Positions 1-5,624 are shown, numbered from the stretch's first letter. The stretch: DNA of 5,624 nucleotides from Bacteroidales bacterium (GCA_012728155.1 JAAYFR010000195.1:1-5624), one strand, 5' to 3'. Program-made: numbers and translations. The notes: generated from the letters alone by a model not told the origin.

Positions 1-1
1 G

Positions 2-493
2 ATCAAGGTGGCGGAAGAGGCCGGTTATGAGATGCGCGTTTTGAAGGCGGTGGAAGAGGTGAATAACCGGCAGAAAGATATTCTTTTTCAGAAATTCAGG
101 CACCATTTCAATGGCGAGATAAAAGGAAAGACAGTAGCTGTATGGGGGTTGTCGTTTAAACCGGAGACCGATGATGTGCGGGAGGCGCCATCGTTAACTC
201 TTGTCAAAAGCCTTCGAGAGGAAGGTGTCTCCGTACGTGCCTACGATCCGGCGGCGATGGAGGAGGCACGACATTGGCTGAACGATTCCATCTATTATGC
301 TACCGATATCTATGATGCCGCCGACGGTGCCGATGCGCTGATCGTACCGACCGAGTGGAAGGAGTTCCGCCTTCCCAATTGGAATATCTTAAAGAAGATC
401 ATGCGCAACTACCTGGTGATTGATGGAAGGAATATCTACAATCAGGAGGAGCTTGCCACTTATGGATTTGTCTATAGCGGTATCGGACAGTGA
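2..493 (+). CDS. ugd: UDP-glucose 6-dehydrogenase, C-terminal part (5' end outside window)
   Basis: The frame is open from the window edge, giving 163 residues that end at TGA 491-493. This is the C-terminal third of a UDP-glucose/GDP-mannose dehydrogenase family enzyme, which oxidises UDP-glucose to UDP-glucuronate with two NAD+ in the cytoplasm, for capsule, exopolysaccharide or LPS sugars. Visible family marks, counted from the window edge, are the helical linker ending in VNNRQK (20-25), the start of the UDP-binding domain at KTVAVWGLSFKPETDDVREA (43-62), then APS, the PTEWKEFR motif (116-123) and the closing VIDGRNIY (139-146). The Rossmann NAD-binding domain and the catalytic GGxCxPKD cysteine motif must lie to the left, so activity cannot be judged here. 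GTG at 8 is an internal valine, not a start. The gene converges on porN with a 12-bp gap. A related nucleotide-sugar dehydrogenase is possible, but the C-terminal motifs fit Ugd best. Confidence 0.93.
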   Translation: MKVAEEAGYEMRVLKAVEEVNNRQKDILFQKFRHHFNGEIKGKTVAVWGLSFKPETDDVREAPSLTLVKSLREEGVSVRAYDPAAMEEARHWLNDSIYYATDIYDAADGADALIVPTEWKEFRLPNWNILKKIMRNYLVIDGRNIYNQEELATYGFVYSGIGQ

Positions 494-505
494 TCATTCC
501 TGTTA

Positions 506-1471
506 TTATCTTCTGTCGCGCATCGAAAGTGAAGAGCTACCGGATGGATTTGTCGGGGAATTTCTTTTTCCCCGACGGTTTACTTCCCGTTGTGGCGGAA
601 CTTCGGAATGATTTTCCTGCTTCCAGAGGTTCTTTTCGAAATCGACAAGCTCTTGTTCGATCCTATCCTGTTCGGCTTTCATCTCTTCCGGGGAGGAGGT
701 GTATTGGGAGATGGCCAGATTGCGTGGGTTTTGTGCCTTATAAATTTCGCCATCATATTTTCTCAGTCGAAAAAAGTCATCAATGCTCCCACTCATGCTG
801 TTATTGAGAGAGGACCCCATGATCTGTATGCGCCGAGTATAAGGAACAATGTGATCATAGGGAATCCAGAAAAGGGGGTATCGGGTGGTGGCACCATAGT
901 CGTCGCTGCGCTGCAAAACGGGACAAATGGCGAGCGGTCTCCCCCTGAAATCGGAATTGGCCGTATCGAAATAGTAGGCCTCTTTCACAAAATAGCTCTC
1001 TACTTCATTGCCGGGAATATCGGCATCGTTGATCACTATCATGTCATTGACAGTCTCGTAATAGATTCCAAATCGATCCAGAAATTCTCGGAAATTGATC
1101 CGGTATTCATCGGTAAACTCTTCCCGTCCATCCAGGTATTCATAACCGGGAACCATATCATCCTGTAATAGTTTGAACAGCGTAGTAAACAGGTTCATCT
1201 TCCCATTGATGGGAGTAACCGGGTAATAGAGTGGGGCATTGGCCTCTTTGTTGAGGTCGAGATGACGGTAGATGATACGCGACCATTTGGCATTTTCTAT
1301 ATTTTCATCGATATGCCGATTCTTTTGTTCCATGCGGATATTCGTTTTTGCCGCCTGCTGTTGTGTGTTCTGCTGTCGCTGCCCTATCCCTTCCCTGGTC
1401 GTCTCTTGTGAGAAGAGGGAGGTGCTCCCAGCCATCAAAAGAATCCATATCCATACTTGTTTTGTCTTCAT
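506..1471 (-). CDS. porN: Type IX secretion system ring protein PorN/GldN
   Basis: A 321-residue periplasmic protein of the GldN/PorN family, which joins the lipoprotein PorK to build the large ring under the outer membrane in the T9SS. Residues 1-22 form a signal peptide (MKTKQ, hydrophobic WIWILLMAG, then SLFSQ with likely cleavage near Ser21/Gln22). A Gln-rich mature N-terminus follows (28-50). Family motifs are WSRIIYRHLDL (63-73), PLYYP (80-84), SYFVKEAYYFD (159-169), ICPVL (182-186), LFWIPYD (200-206) and DDFFRLRKYDGEIYKAQN (231-248). The tail from about 285 is polar and basic and probably disordered. ATG 1469-1471 is preferred because it begins a classical signal peptide; a GTG just upstream at 1472-1474 would add only one residue. 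It is the last gene of the por operon, 41 bp after porM, and no clear Shine-Dalgarno is visible. Assignment rests on the motifs plus position after porM. Confidence 0.95.
   Translation of the reverse strand: MKTKQVWIWILLMAGSTSLFSQETTREGIGQRQQNTQQQAAKTNIRMEQKNRHIDENIENAKWSRIIYRHLDLNKEANAPLYYPVTPINGKMNLFTTLFKLLQDDMVPGYEYLDGREEFTDEYRINFREFLDRFGIYYETVNDMIVINDADIPGNEVESYFVKEAYYFDTANSDFRGRPLAICPVLQRSDDYGATTRYPLFWIPYDHIVPYTRRIQIMGSSLNNSMSGSIDDFFRLRKYDGEIYKAQNPRNLAISQYTSSPEEMKAEQDRIEQELVDFEKNLWKQENHSEVPPQREVNRRGKRNSPTNPSGSSSLSMRDRR
552..576 (+). terminator. 9-bp perfect inverted repeat in the 3' end of porN, possible terminator for ugd
   Basis: Arms GTCGGGGAA (552-560) and TTCCCCGAC (568-576) are exact complements around a 7-nt loop, TTTCTTT. 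On the plus strand the hairpin lies 59 bp after the ugd stop and so could end ugd transcription. The bases after it (GGTTTACTTC) are only moderately T-rich, so it is a weak candidate for an intrinsic terminator. On the minus strand the same bases encode PorN residues 299-307 in the basic tail, before the porN stop, and no U-tract follows in that direction. The inverted repeat itself is certain; its function is inferred. Confidence 0.35.
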
Positions 1472-1512
1472 CACATCATTTTAAATTGTTGCACTATTCA
1501 ATCTCCCTTTAT

Positions 1513-3063
1513 TTACATCACCCTCACCTCCATCACTGCGATTTCCCGCTCCGTACCGTCGGGTCCGGCGGCACGAACCCCCGAAATATAGAAATAGCTA
1601 CCCCGTGTAAGTCGCCTGATCTGATCTTTCTGCCGTTCGGAAAATCGGTTCCCATCGGAGATTTCGGGAATGGCATTGCCCATGGAATCGAAAAAAATGG
1701 TGCGGAAGTTGATCACCCGGAAGGGAATGGAAAGGATGCCGTCGTCGATAGCTGCCTTGATCTCTCCGGCATTCATCAGTGCAGCTTTCTGTAATCCTCC
1801 GCCTTTGAACATCATCGGATTTCCGTTGGCATCACGATGTTCGATATAAGGGGTAGGATCGGGGAGTGCGCGTACCCTGAATTCTTTGCTGGCCACATGG
1901 CGCACCTCTCCGGCTGCTGTACGGGCGGATACCGATATTGTCACATTCTCTCCTATCGCGGTGGGATGGACGCTCCACATATTTCCCCGTCGAGTGAGTG
2001 TTCCATGGGTGATGGTTGCGTCGACATCATCCGGTGCGATACCCGGCACGGAGATACTCACTTCATTATCGATGCCGGCATATAGCAGATTCATCAGGGT
2101 GGGAGCGATGGTGGCTATCGGCTCAATCACGGTGTAGTTGCTTTCAAATGGGCGGCGCGTTACCTTTCCATCGCTACCGGTCATCTCTAGGTATCCCTCT
2201 ACCGGGAAAGTGCCGGTACGGTCGGCACGGACCGAAAAGGAGCCGTTTTCGGCCATATTAAGGTGGTCGCCGTTGATCACAATATGGGGCTGGCGGGTAG
2301 AATCTTCTGCCGAGAGTACAATCCGGGCATTGTAGGAACTGCCTTGCATGACGATATCCGATTCGGGGATGATATAGGCATTCAGCCGGTTTACCCGGAA
2401 ATCGCCTATATCCACATTGTGCAGGATATTGGTCAGCGCTTCTCCCTCGGAGGAACGGATATCATTTTCTATCTTCGTCATCATCGTGATAGCCGCCGCC
2501 AACGGCATTTGTTCAAAGAGGGAGGCTTCCCAGCTTTTATTGGTCAACTGCGGTTTTGTACTGAGATTTTTCTCTATAATTGTCCGGCGGGCAGGATCTG
2601 TAACGAGTTGTATGACAGAATCACGATAGGCATCGATACTATTCCTGAATTTTTTCCCTTCCCCGTTCAGAGGAGAGAGCATGACGATTGATGCGGCATC
2701 CAAATGATCTTTATTTTTGATGTGGTGGATATTTGCCTTTTTCCCGTCGGCTTCACGCACCATTTTCACTTTTAAGGCATCAATATAGGCAATCAGTGAA
2801 TCGCTCATGGAGCGAATTTGCACTCCTTTCCGGTACCATTCACCCGCTTTTTCCGGATTTTGTGCGTGATAAGTGGTCAATTCATCCATGATCAGCCTGT
2901 TGCGTTCCATCATCGTCCCGGATGAATCTCTTAGGCTGTTGTCCACCATTTCGAACCCGTCGAGTACTTCCACCGAGACGTTGAATGCCAGCATCGCAAT
3001 GAACACCAGATACATCAGGTTGATCATTTTCTGTCGGGGGGAATTGGGACTGTTGACTGCCAT
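1513..3063 (-). CDS. porM: Type IX secretion system motor shaft protein PorM/GldM
   Basis: A 516-residue protein, the length I recall for Porphyromonas PorM. The N-terminus has the family signature SPRQKMINLMYLVFIAML, one transmembrane helix at about 13-35, and a large periplasmic part. Arg10 and Tyr18 align with GldM Arg9 and Tyr17, residues placed at the GldL interface in the published Flavobacterium motor structure. By comparison with known PorM structures, the periplasmic region divides into a helical domain (about 36-220), two Ig-like beta domains (about 224-315 and 317-400), a PDPTPY linker (401-406) and a C-terminal domain (about 407-516) that contacts the PorKN ring. PorM dimerises and pairs with a PorL pentamer to carry torque or energy across the periplasm. 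The ATG at 3061-3063 lies 9 bp after the porL stop, which suggests translational coupling. No cysteines are seen. There is no sign of truncation. Confidence 0.96.
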   Translation of the reverse strand: MAVNSPNSPRQKMINLMYLVFIAMLAFNVSVEVLDGFEMVDNSLRDSSGTMMERNRLIMDELTTYHAQNPEKAGEWYRKGVQIRSMSDSLIAYIDALKVKMVREADGKKANIHHIKNKDHLDAASIVMLSPLNGEGKKFRNSIDAYRDSVIQLVTDPARRTIIEKNLSTKPQLTNKSWEASLFEQMPLAAAITMMTKIENDIRSSEGEALTNILHNVDIGDFRVNRLNAYIIPESDIVMQGSSYNARIVLSAEDSTRQPHIVINGDHLNMAENGSFSVRADRTGTFPVEGYLEMTGSDGKVTRRPFESNYTVIEPIATIAPTLMNLLYAGIDNEVSISVPGIAPDDVDATITHGTLTRRGNMWSVHPTAIGENVTISVSARTAAGEVRHVASKEFRVRALPDPTPYIEHRDANGNPMMFKGGGLQKAALMNAGEIKAAIDDGILSIPFRVINFRTIFFDSMGNAIPEISDGNRFSERQKDQIRRLTRGSYFYISGVRAAGPDGTEREIAVMEVRVM

Positions 3064-3072
3064 GAGATGGGT

Positions 3073-3831
3073 TTATGAGTTGGAGTTGTTGCGATTATCC
3101 GGTTTAATGACGGTCATTGCGTTCAGCATCCGCGCATAGACTTCGTTCAGTTCCCTGAGTTGATCTGCCATTTTCTCTGTTTCAGTTTTAATGACTGAGC
3201 CGTCGGGGAGTCTATCGTCATAGATGTTTCTAAGGCGGGCAAGTCCCTGATTAATTTGCTCGATAGTGCCGATTTGGCTGCTGACGCTTTTGAGCTGTAT
3301 CTCGTAAATGGAGTTGAGTCCCGACAATGTGCGATTCAGGTTTTCCATCTGCTTGCCATACTCTTCGGAATGTGTTGAAAGATTGGGAAGAATTTCATAT
3401 CCCGGATCGATAGGAGCGGTTGTTGAATGAGAATGAGGTGCTGTGGATAGTGGGGAATGATCTGATGCAGTAGGATGGGTCTCCGCTACAGATGTTGCTG
3501 TGTGGGATCTCTCATCCGGAATTTGTTGCGCCATTGCGGTATTAAGGGAGGAGTTTTTTTTAGAATCCATCGAAGAGAGTACCGGAAACACCTCTTCCCA
3601 CCGGTAATCACGTATCGGCGAGTCGAATGCGGAGAGGATAAAGACAAGAAATTCCACAGTCATGCCAATAAAGAATATTTCATTGCCGAAGGGGAAATGG
3701 AGCAGTTTACACATCGCACCGAGTATCACGATGGCAGCACCGAAGCTATAGGCGAAGTTGATGAACCGTTTTCCCCGTTCGGTTTGCAGGAATTGTTCAA
3801 GTCGGTTTTTATATCTTTTGTAGGCGTTCAT
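3073..3831 (-). CDS. porL: Type IX secretion system motor protein PorL/GldL
   Basis: A 252-residue inner-membrane protein that forms the proton channel and stator of the T9SS motor with PorM. Two transmembrane helices are seen, about 25-44 (NFAYSFGAAIVILGAM) and 51-69 (FFIGMTVEFLVFILSAF), followed by the family motif WEEVFPVL (78-85). Lys42, His45 and Glu60 sit where GldL Lys27, His30 and Glu49 lie, the polar residues known in the Flavobacterium motor; Glu60 is the expected proton-carrying acid in helix 2. Residues 87-145 form a Ser/Thr/His/Pro-rich linker of low complexity. Residues 169-252 hold three exact 28-residue repeats with the core LxxL[NR]x[IV]YxxxL, and are predicted to be helical and cytoplasmic. 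ATG 3829-3831 is chosen because it begins MNAYKRYKN, as in Porphyromonas PorL, and follows an A-rich stretch; a TTG 15 bp upstream is in frame but unlikely. It lies 85 bp after porK and 9 bp before porM. Confidence 0.95.
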   Translation of the reverse strand: MNAYKRYKNRLEQFLQTERGKRFINFAYSFGAAIVILGAMCKLLHFPFGNEIFFIGMTVEFLVFILSAFDSPIRDYRWEEVFPVLSSMDSKKNSSLNTAMAQQIPDERSHTATSVAETHPTASDHSPLSTAPHSHSTTAPIDPGYEILPNLSTHSEEYGKQMENLNRTLSGLNSIYEIQLKSVSSQIGTIEQINQGLARLRNIYDDRLPDGSVIKTETEKMADQLRELNEVYARMLNAMTVIKPDNRNNSNS

Positions 3832-3838
3832 TTTTTTG

Positions 3839-3873
3839 ATTACCAATTATCAATTATCAATTATCAATTACCA
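3839..3873 (-). repeat. Five-copy 7-bp tandem repeat upstream of porL
   Basis: On the plus strand five adjacent 7-mers read ATTACCA, ATTATCA, ATTATCA, ATTATCA, ATTACCA, with no gap. The outer copies share the C variant and the inner three are identical. On the coding strand the unit is TGATAAT or TGGTAAT. The array ends 7 bp before the porL ATG, so it fills the 5' untranslated or ribosome-binding region. Short, perfect tandem arrays like this can change copy number by slippage, which would change the spacing upstream of porL. Whether that happens is not known. Confidence 0.9.
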
Positions 3874-3874
3874 A

Positions 3875-3900
3875 CAAATAGGAGTTGTATAAAACTCAAA
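3875..3900 (-). promoter_or_regulatory. Weak hairpin and promoter-like elements between porK and porL
   Basis: Read on the minus strand, TTTG (3897-3900) is followed 16 bases later by TATTTG (3875-3880). This partly resembles the Bacteroidota promoter pattern, TTTG near -33 and TAnnTTTG near -7, but the -7 element is incomplete. The bases between them contain a small inverted repeat, GAGTT (3882-3886) and AACTC (3893-3897), with a 6-nt loop. This could be a secondary promoter for porLMN, an attenuating hairpin, or chance in A+T-rich spacer DNA. Evidence is weak. Confidence 0.2.
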
Positions 3901-3916
3901 TCTTGGCTCTATTTGT

Positions 3917-5347
3917 TTATTTCCCTGAACTGACTTGCGTCCTTACACAACGAAATCCGATATAGGAGCGCCCCCTGTTCTGGTATTCGCTGTCGCGCAT
4001 ATCTGAGCGGATAAAGGTAGAGATATCTTTCCAGGACCCTCCCTTCACCACTTTTCGTTTCAATGCATAAGGATCTTCTGTAGCGGCATTGTAGCTGTAT
4101 TCGGGGTTCAGGTCACCCATCAGTTCGTTTCCCGATTCGGTATATGCGGTAGAGGTCCATTCCGCCACATTTCCGGCCATATCATACAATCCTGAGTTAT
4201 TGGGCTTGAAACTCCTCACTTTGGCGGGGATAAGATGGTTGTCGGCGGCATAAGCTCCATCGCCCGGTTTGAAGTCGGCTTGAAAACAGCCGCTTTCACT
4301 TGTGGTGGCATTCGAATCCCACGGATATCTGTTGTCGGAGTTGGCATTTCTTGCGGCCATTTCCCATTCAGCTTCGGTGGGAAGGCGGTACTTTTCAATC
4401 GTGATTCCTTGTCTGTGATTGATAGCTCTTCGTAGGAAGAGGGTGCGCCACTCGCAGAAGGCAGTTGCCTGTTCCCATGAGACTCCCACCACAGGATGAT
4501 GCGCGTAGGCCGGATGGGAAAAATAGTTGCGAAGGTAGCGCTCATTATCGGCATTCGGGAAATCGTTGACCCAGCAGGTGGTATCGGGATAGATATTGAC
4601 GATGCGTGTATGCACAAAATCGTAGAGGCCGCTCAGGGGACGGGTAATGCTCTCGTTAACGATACGTCCGTCGGGTGCGATATAGGCTGTGTCTTTTGAT
4701 ATCATGACTACTTCATTGGGATCGATGGTGATATCGCTGTTCAATATTCTTTCTTCCGGGTTGAGGCGATGTTGTCGTCTGGCAGCCTCTGCCGCATCGA
4801 ACCATTCGTAACGGAAATTCATCTGTCGGGCATCCAGCATCTTTTCTCCCGTGACAGGGTGTGTGGTATAGAGACTGTTGATGGCCTCTTCTTCCTCTTC
4901 TGTATTCCTTGTCCATGGGATCGGAATTCTCCAGTTGAGTCGGGGTGTGACCGGGTCGCCATATTCATCCTCGATAATCTTGTAGAAGTCATCTCCTGCA
5001 TAGGCCGGGTCTGCCAACCGTTCGCGGATGATGGAGTCCCGCACCCAATAAACAAACTGCTTGTATTGAGAGTTGGTAATCTCGGTTTCATCCATCCAGA
5101 AGTTATCCACCGATACACCGCGGGAAGGAATGGAAAAACCCCAAAGCGAATCGGTTTCTCCCGGTCCCATAACGTAGGCACCCCGTGAAACCAATACCAT
5201 ATTGTAGGGCGTAGGTTCTCCCCACACCTTACCTACAGGTATGCCGGTCAATTCCCCGCCGATACTGCTTCCGATCCCCGGTCTCCCACAAGAGACGGTC
5301 ATTATCAGTAACACCCCGAATAGGATATATTTTTTCATATCATTCAT
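3917..5347 (-). CDS. porK: Type IX secretion system ring lipoprotein PorK/GldK (formylglycine-enzyme fold)
   Basis: A 476-residue outer-membrane lipoprotein that forms the periplasmic T9SS ring with PorN. The N-terminus is a lipoprotein signal: MKK, hydrophobic YILFGVLLIM, then TVS-Cys20. Gly-Arg-Pro-Gly after the cysteine lacks the acidic surface-export signal, which fits a lipoprotein facing the periplasm. The rest has the FGE/SUMF1 fold: FWMDETEITNSQY (83-95), VVGVSWEQATAFCEWR (286-301), RLPTEAEWEMAAR (321-333), GLYDMAGNVAEW (386-397), GGSW (436-439) and SYIGFRCVR (461-469). A long insertion at about 100-280 is typical of GldK/PorK. The cysteine pair that formylglycine-generating enzymes carry just after the GGS motif is absent, so the role is structural. 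The ATG at 5345-5347 is given; a second ATG at 5336-5338 (starting MKKYILF) is equally plausible and leaves a 16-residue signal peptide before the cysteine. The gene follows porP by 109 bp. Confidence 0.95.
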   Translation of the reverse strand: MNDMKKYILFGVLLIMTVSCGRPGIGSSIGGELTGIPVGKVWGEPTPYNMVLVSRGAYVMGPGETDSLWGFSIPSRGVSVDNFWMDETEITNSQYKQFVYWVRDSIIRERLADPAYAGDDFYKIIEDEYGDPVTPRLNWRIPIPWTRNTEEEEEAINSLYTTHPVTGEKMLDARQMNFRYEWFDAAEAARRQHRLNPEERILNSDITIDPNEVVMISKDTAYIAPDGRIVNESITRPLSGLYDFVHTRIVNIYPDTTCWVNDFPNADNERYLRNYFSHPAYAHHPVVGVSWEQATAFCEWRTLFLRRAINHRQGITIEKYRLPTEAEWEMAARNANSDNRYPWDSNATTSESGCFQADFKPGDGAYAADNHLIPAKVRSFKPNNSGLYDMAGNVAEWTSTAYTESGNELMGDLNPEYSYNAATEDPYALKRKVVKGGSWKDISTFIRSDMRDSEYQNRGRSYIGFRCVRTQVSSGK

Positions 5348-5391
5348 TATTCACATTCACTCATCAGTTTCATTGGCACATTGTCTCAACC

Positions 5392-5407
5392 TTCCGATAG
5401 ATCGGAA
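5392..5407. promoter_or_regulatory. 16-bp dyad in the porP-porK gap, possible operator or RNA hairpin
   Basis: The sequence TTCCGATAGATCGGAA has perfect 7-bp arms around a 2-bp centre. It lies in the middle of the 109-bp gap, 45 bp upstream of the porK ATG. On the coding strand an additional CAAC/GTTG pairing lies just outside the arms, separated by a small asymmetric bulge, so an RNA stem is also possible. No T-run follows in the direction of transcription, so it does not look like an intrinsic terminator. The gap otherwise contains only very short ORFs and no clear promoter. Confidence 0.35.
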
Positions 5408-5456
5408 CAAGTTGTCCCAATTTGCCGGGATCGGCACATTCAAAATTGACTTTCCT

Positions 5457-5624
5457 CTATAATAACCGGATACTCTTATGCGGCTGTTTCTTCGGTTGGA
5501 AATAGTCGAGCGGAAAGTAATACCGCAGATAGAGTGCATGGCTCCCACTGCTATTTTGCCCGGCTCCCACGGTATGTGCTCCGTAGGCATACCCTATCTC
5601 TACATCGTAGAGGGTGGTTCCGGC
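5457..5624 (-). CDS. porP: Type IX secretion system outer-membrane protein PorP/SprF, C-terminal 55 residues (5' end outside window)
   Basis: A frame open from the right window edge ends at TAG 5457-5459 and gives 55 residues. It has the alternating aromatic/glycine pattern of closing beta-barrel strands: LYDVEIGYAYGAHTVG, then SHALYLRYYFPLDYF, followed by a short basic tail ending SIRLL. This resembles the end of PorP/SprF-family barrels, and the position directly before porK matches the conserved porPKLMN order. PorP is an outer-membrane barrel of the T9SS, and family members are tied to attachment of secreted products or to contacts between the translocon and the ring. With only the C-terminus visible, family membership rests on the barrel-like pattern plus synteny, and length and signal peptide cannot be checked. 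A different frame over the same bases (5357-5590) has an ATG but reads as a composition shadow. Confidence 0.8.
   Translation of the reverse strand, partial: AGTTLYDVEIGYAYGAHTVGAGQNSSGSHALYLRYYFPLDYFQPKKQPHKSIRLL

Noticed and set aside
491..496. TGATCA palindrome at the ugd stop codon
   Set aside because: A 6-bp palindrome is expected by chance and forms no useful stem.
590..1168. 192-codon plus-strand ORF opposite porN
   Set aside because: It lies wholly antisense to a confident porN, has no recognisable domain, and its frame is explained by porN codon composition.
3475..3933. 152-codon plus-strand ORF opposite porL and the porK-porL gap
   Set aside because: Antisense to porL; its C-terminal end is simply a translation of the tandem repeat spacer, and no domain or start signal is seen.
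4769..5188. 139-codon plus-strand ORF opposite porK
   Set aside because: Wholly antisense to porK with no recognisable protein features.
5386..5439. 17-codon minus-strand ORF in the porP-porK gap preceded by AGGAAAG
   Set aside because: Very short, the purine-rich stretch is 11 bases from the ATG, and Bacteroidota rarely rely on such sites. Chance is the simpler explanation.
5357..5590. 77-codon minus-strand ORF over the porP end and the porP-porK gap
   Set aside because: It overlaps porP in another frame. The porP frame has clear barrel-strand pattern and a proper stop, whereas this one has no family features. It also does not look like a frameshifted continuation of porP.
1..5624. CRISPR arrays, tRNA or rRNA genes, insertion sequences
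   Set aside because: No spaced repeats of CRISPR type, no cloverleaf or rRNA-like stretches, and no transposase or terminal repeats were seen; coding sequence fills nearly the whole window.

Overview
This window looks like chromosomal DNA of a Bacteroidota, most probably a member of the Bacteroidales related to Porphyromonas, Proteiniphilum or Petrimonas. The reasons are an ordered porP-porK-porL-porM-porN cluster, protein sequences close to the Porphyromonas-type Por proteins, moderate G+C, and starts preceded by A-rich stretches rather than strong Shine-Dalgarno sites. The genus is an inference.

Layout. Bases 2-493 (+) encode the C-terminal part of a UDP-glucose 6-dehydrogenase (ugd); its NAD-binding domain and catalytic cysteine lie left of the window. 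After a 12-bp convergent gap, the rest of the window is one minus-strand operon, read right to left: the last 55 residues of porP (5457-5624), then complete porK (3917-5347), porL (3073-3831), porM (1513-3063) and porN (506-1471). The operon order is thus P-K-L-M-N, the known core of the type IX secretion system (T9SS). Gaps are 109 bp (porP-porK), 85 bp (porK-porL), 9 bp (porL-porM) and 41 bp (porM-porN).

How the genes work together. From established work on the Porphyromonas and Flavobacterium systems, PorL and PorM form a proton-driven motor in the inner membrane. PorL carries the ion-channel residues, and PorM sends a long periplasmic shaft towards the outer membrane. There PorK (a lipoprotein) and PorN form a large ring, and PorP is an associated outer-membrane beta-barrel. 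The machine exports proteins bearing a T9SS C-terminal domain and, in gliding relatives, drives motility. The residues known to matter for the motor are present here, so the machine looks intact.

I do not see an undescribed system. The less expected details are: a five-copy 7-bp tandem repeat just upstream of porL; an exact 28-residue, three-copy repeat in the PorL C-terminal domain; a 9-bp perfect inverted repeat inside the 3' end of porN facing ugd; a 16-bp dyad between porP and porK; and tiny ORFs whose stop codons overlap the porK and porN starts.
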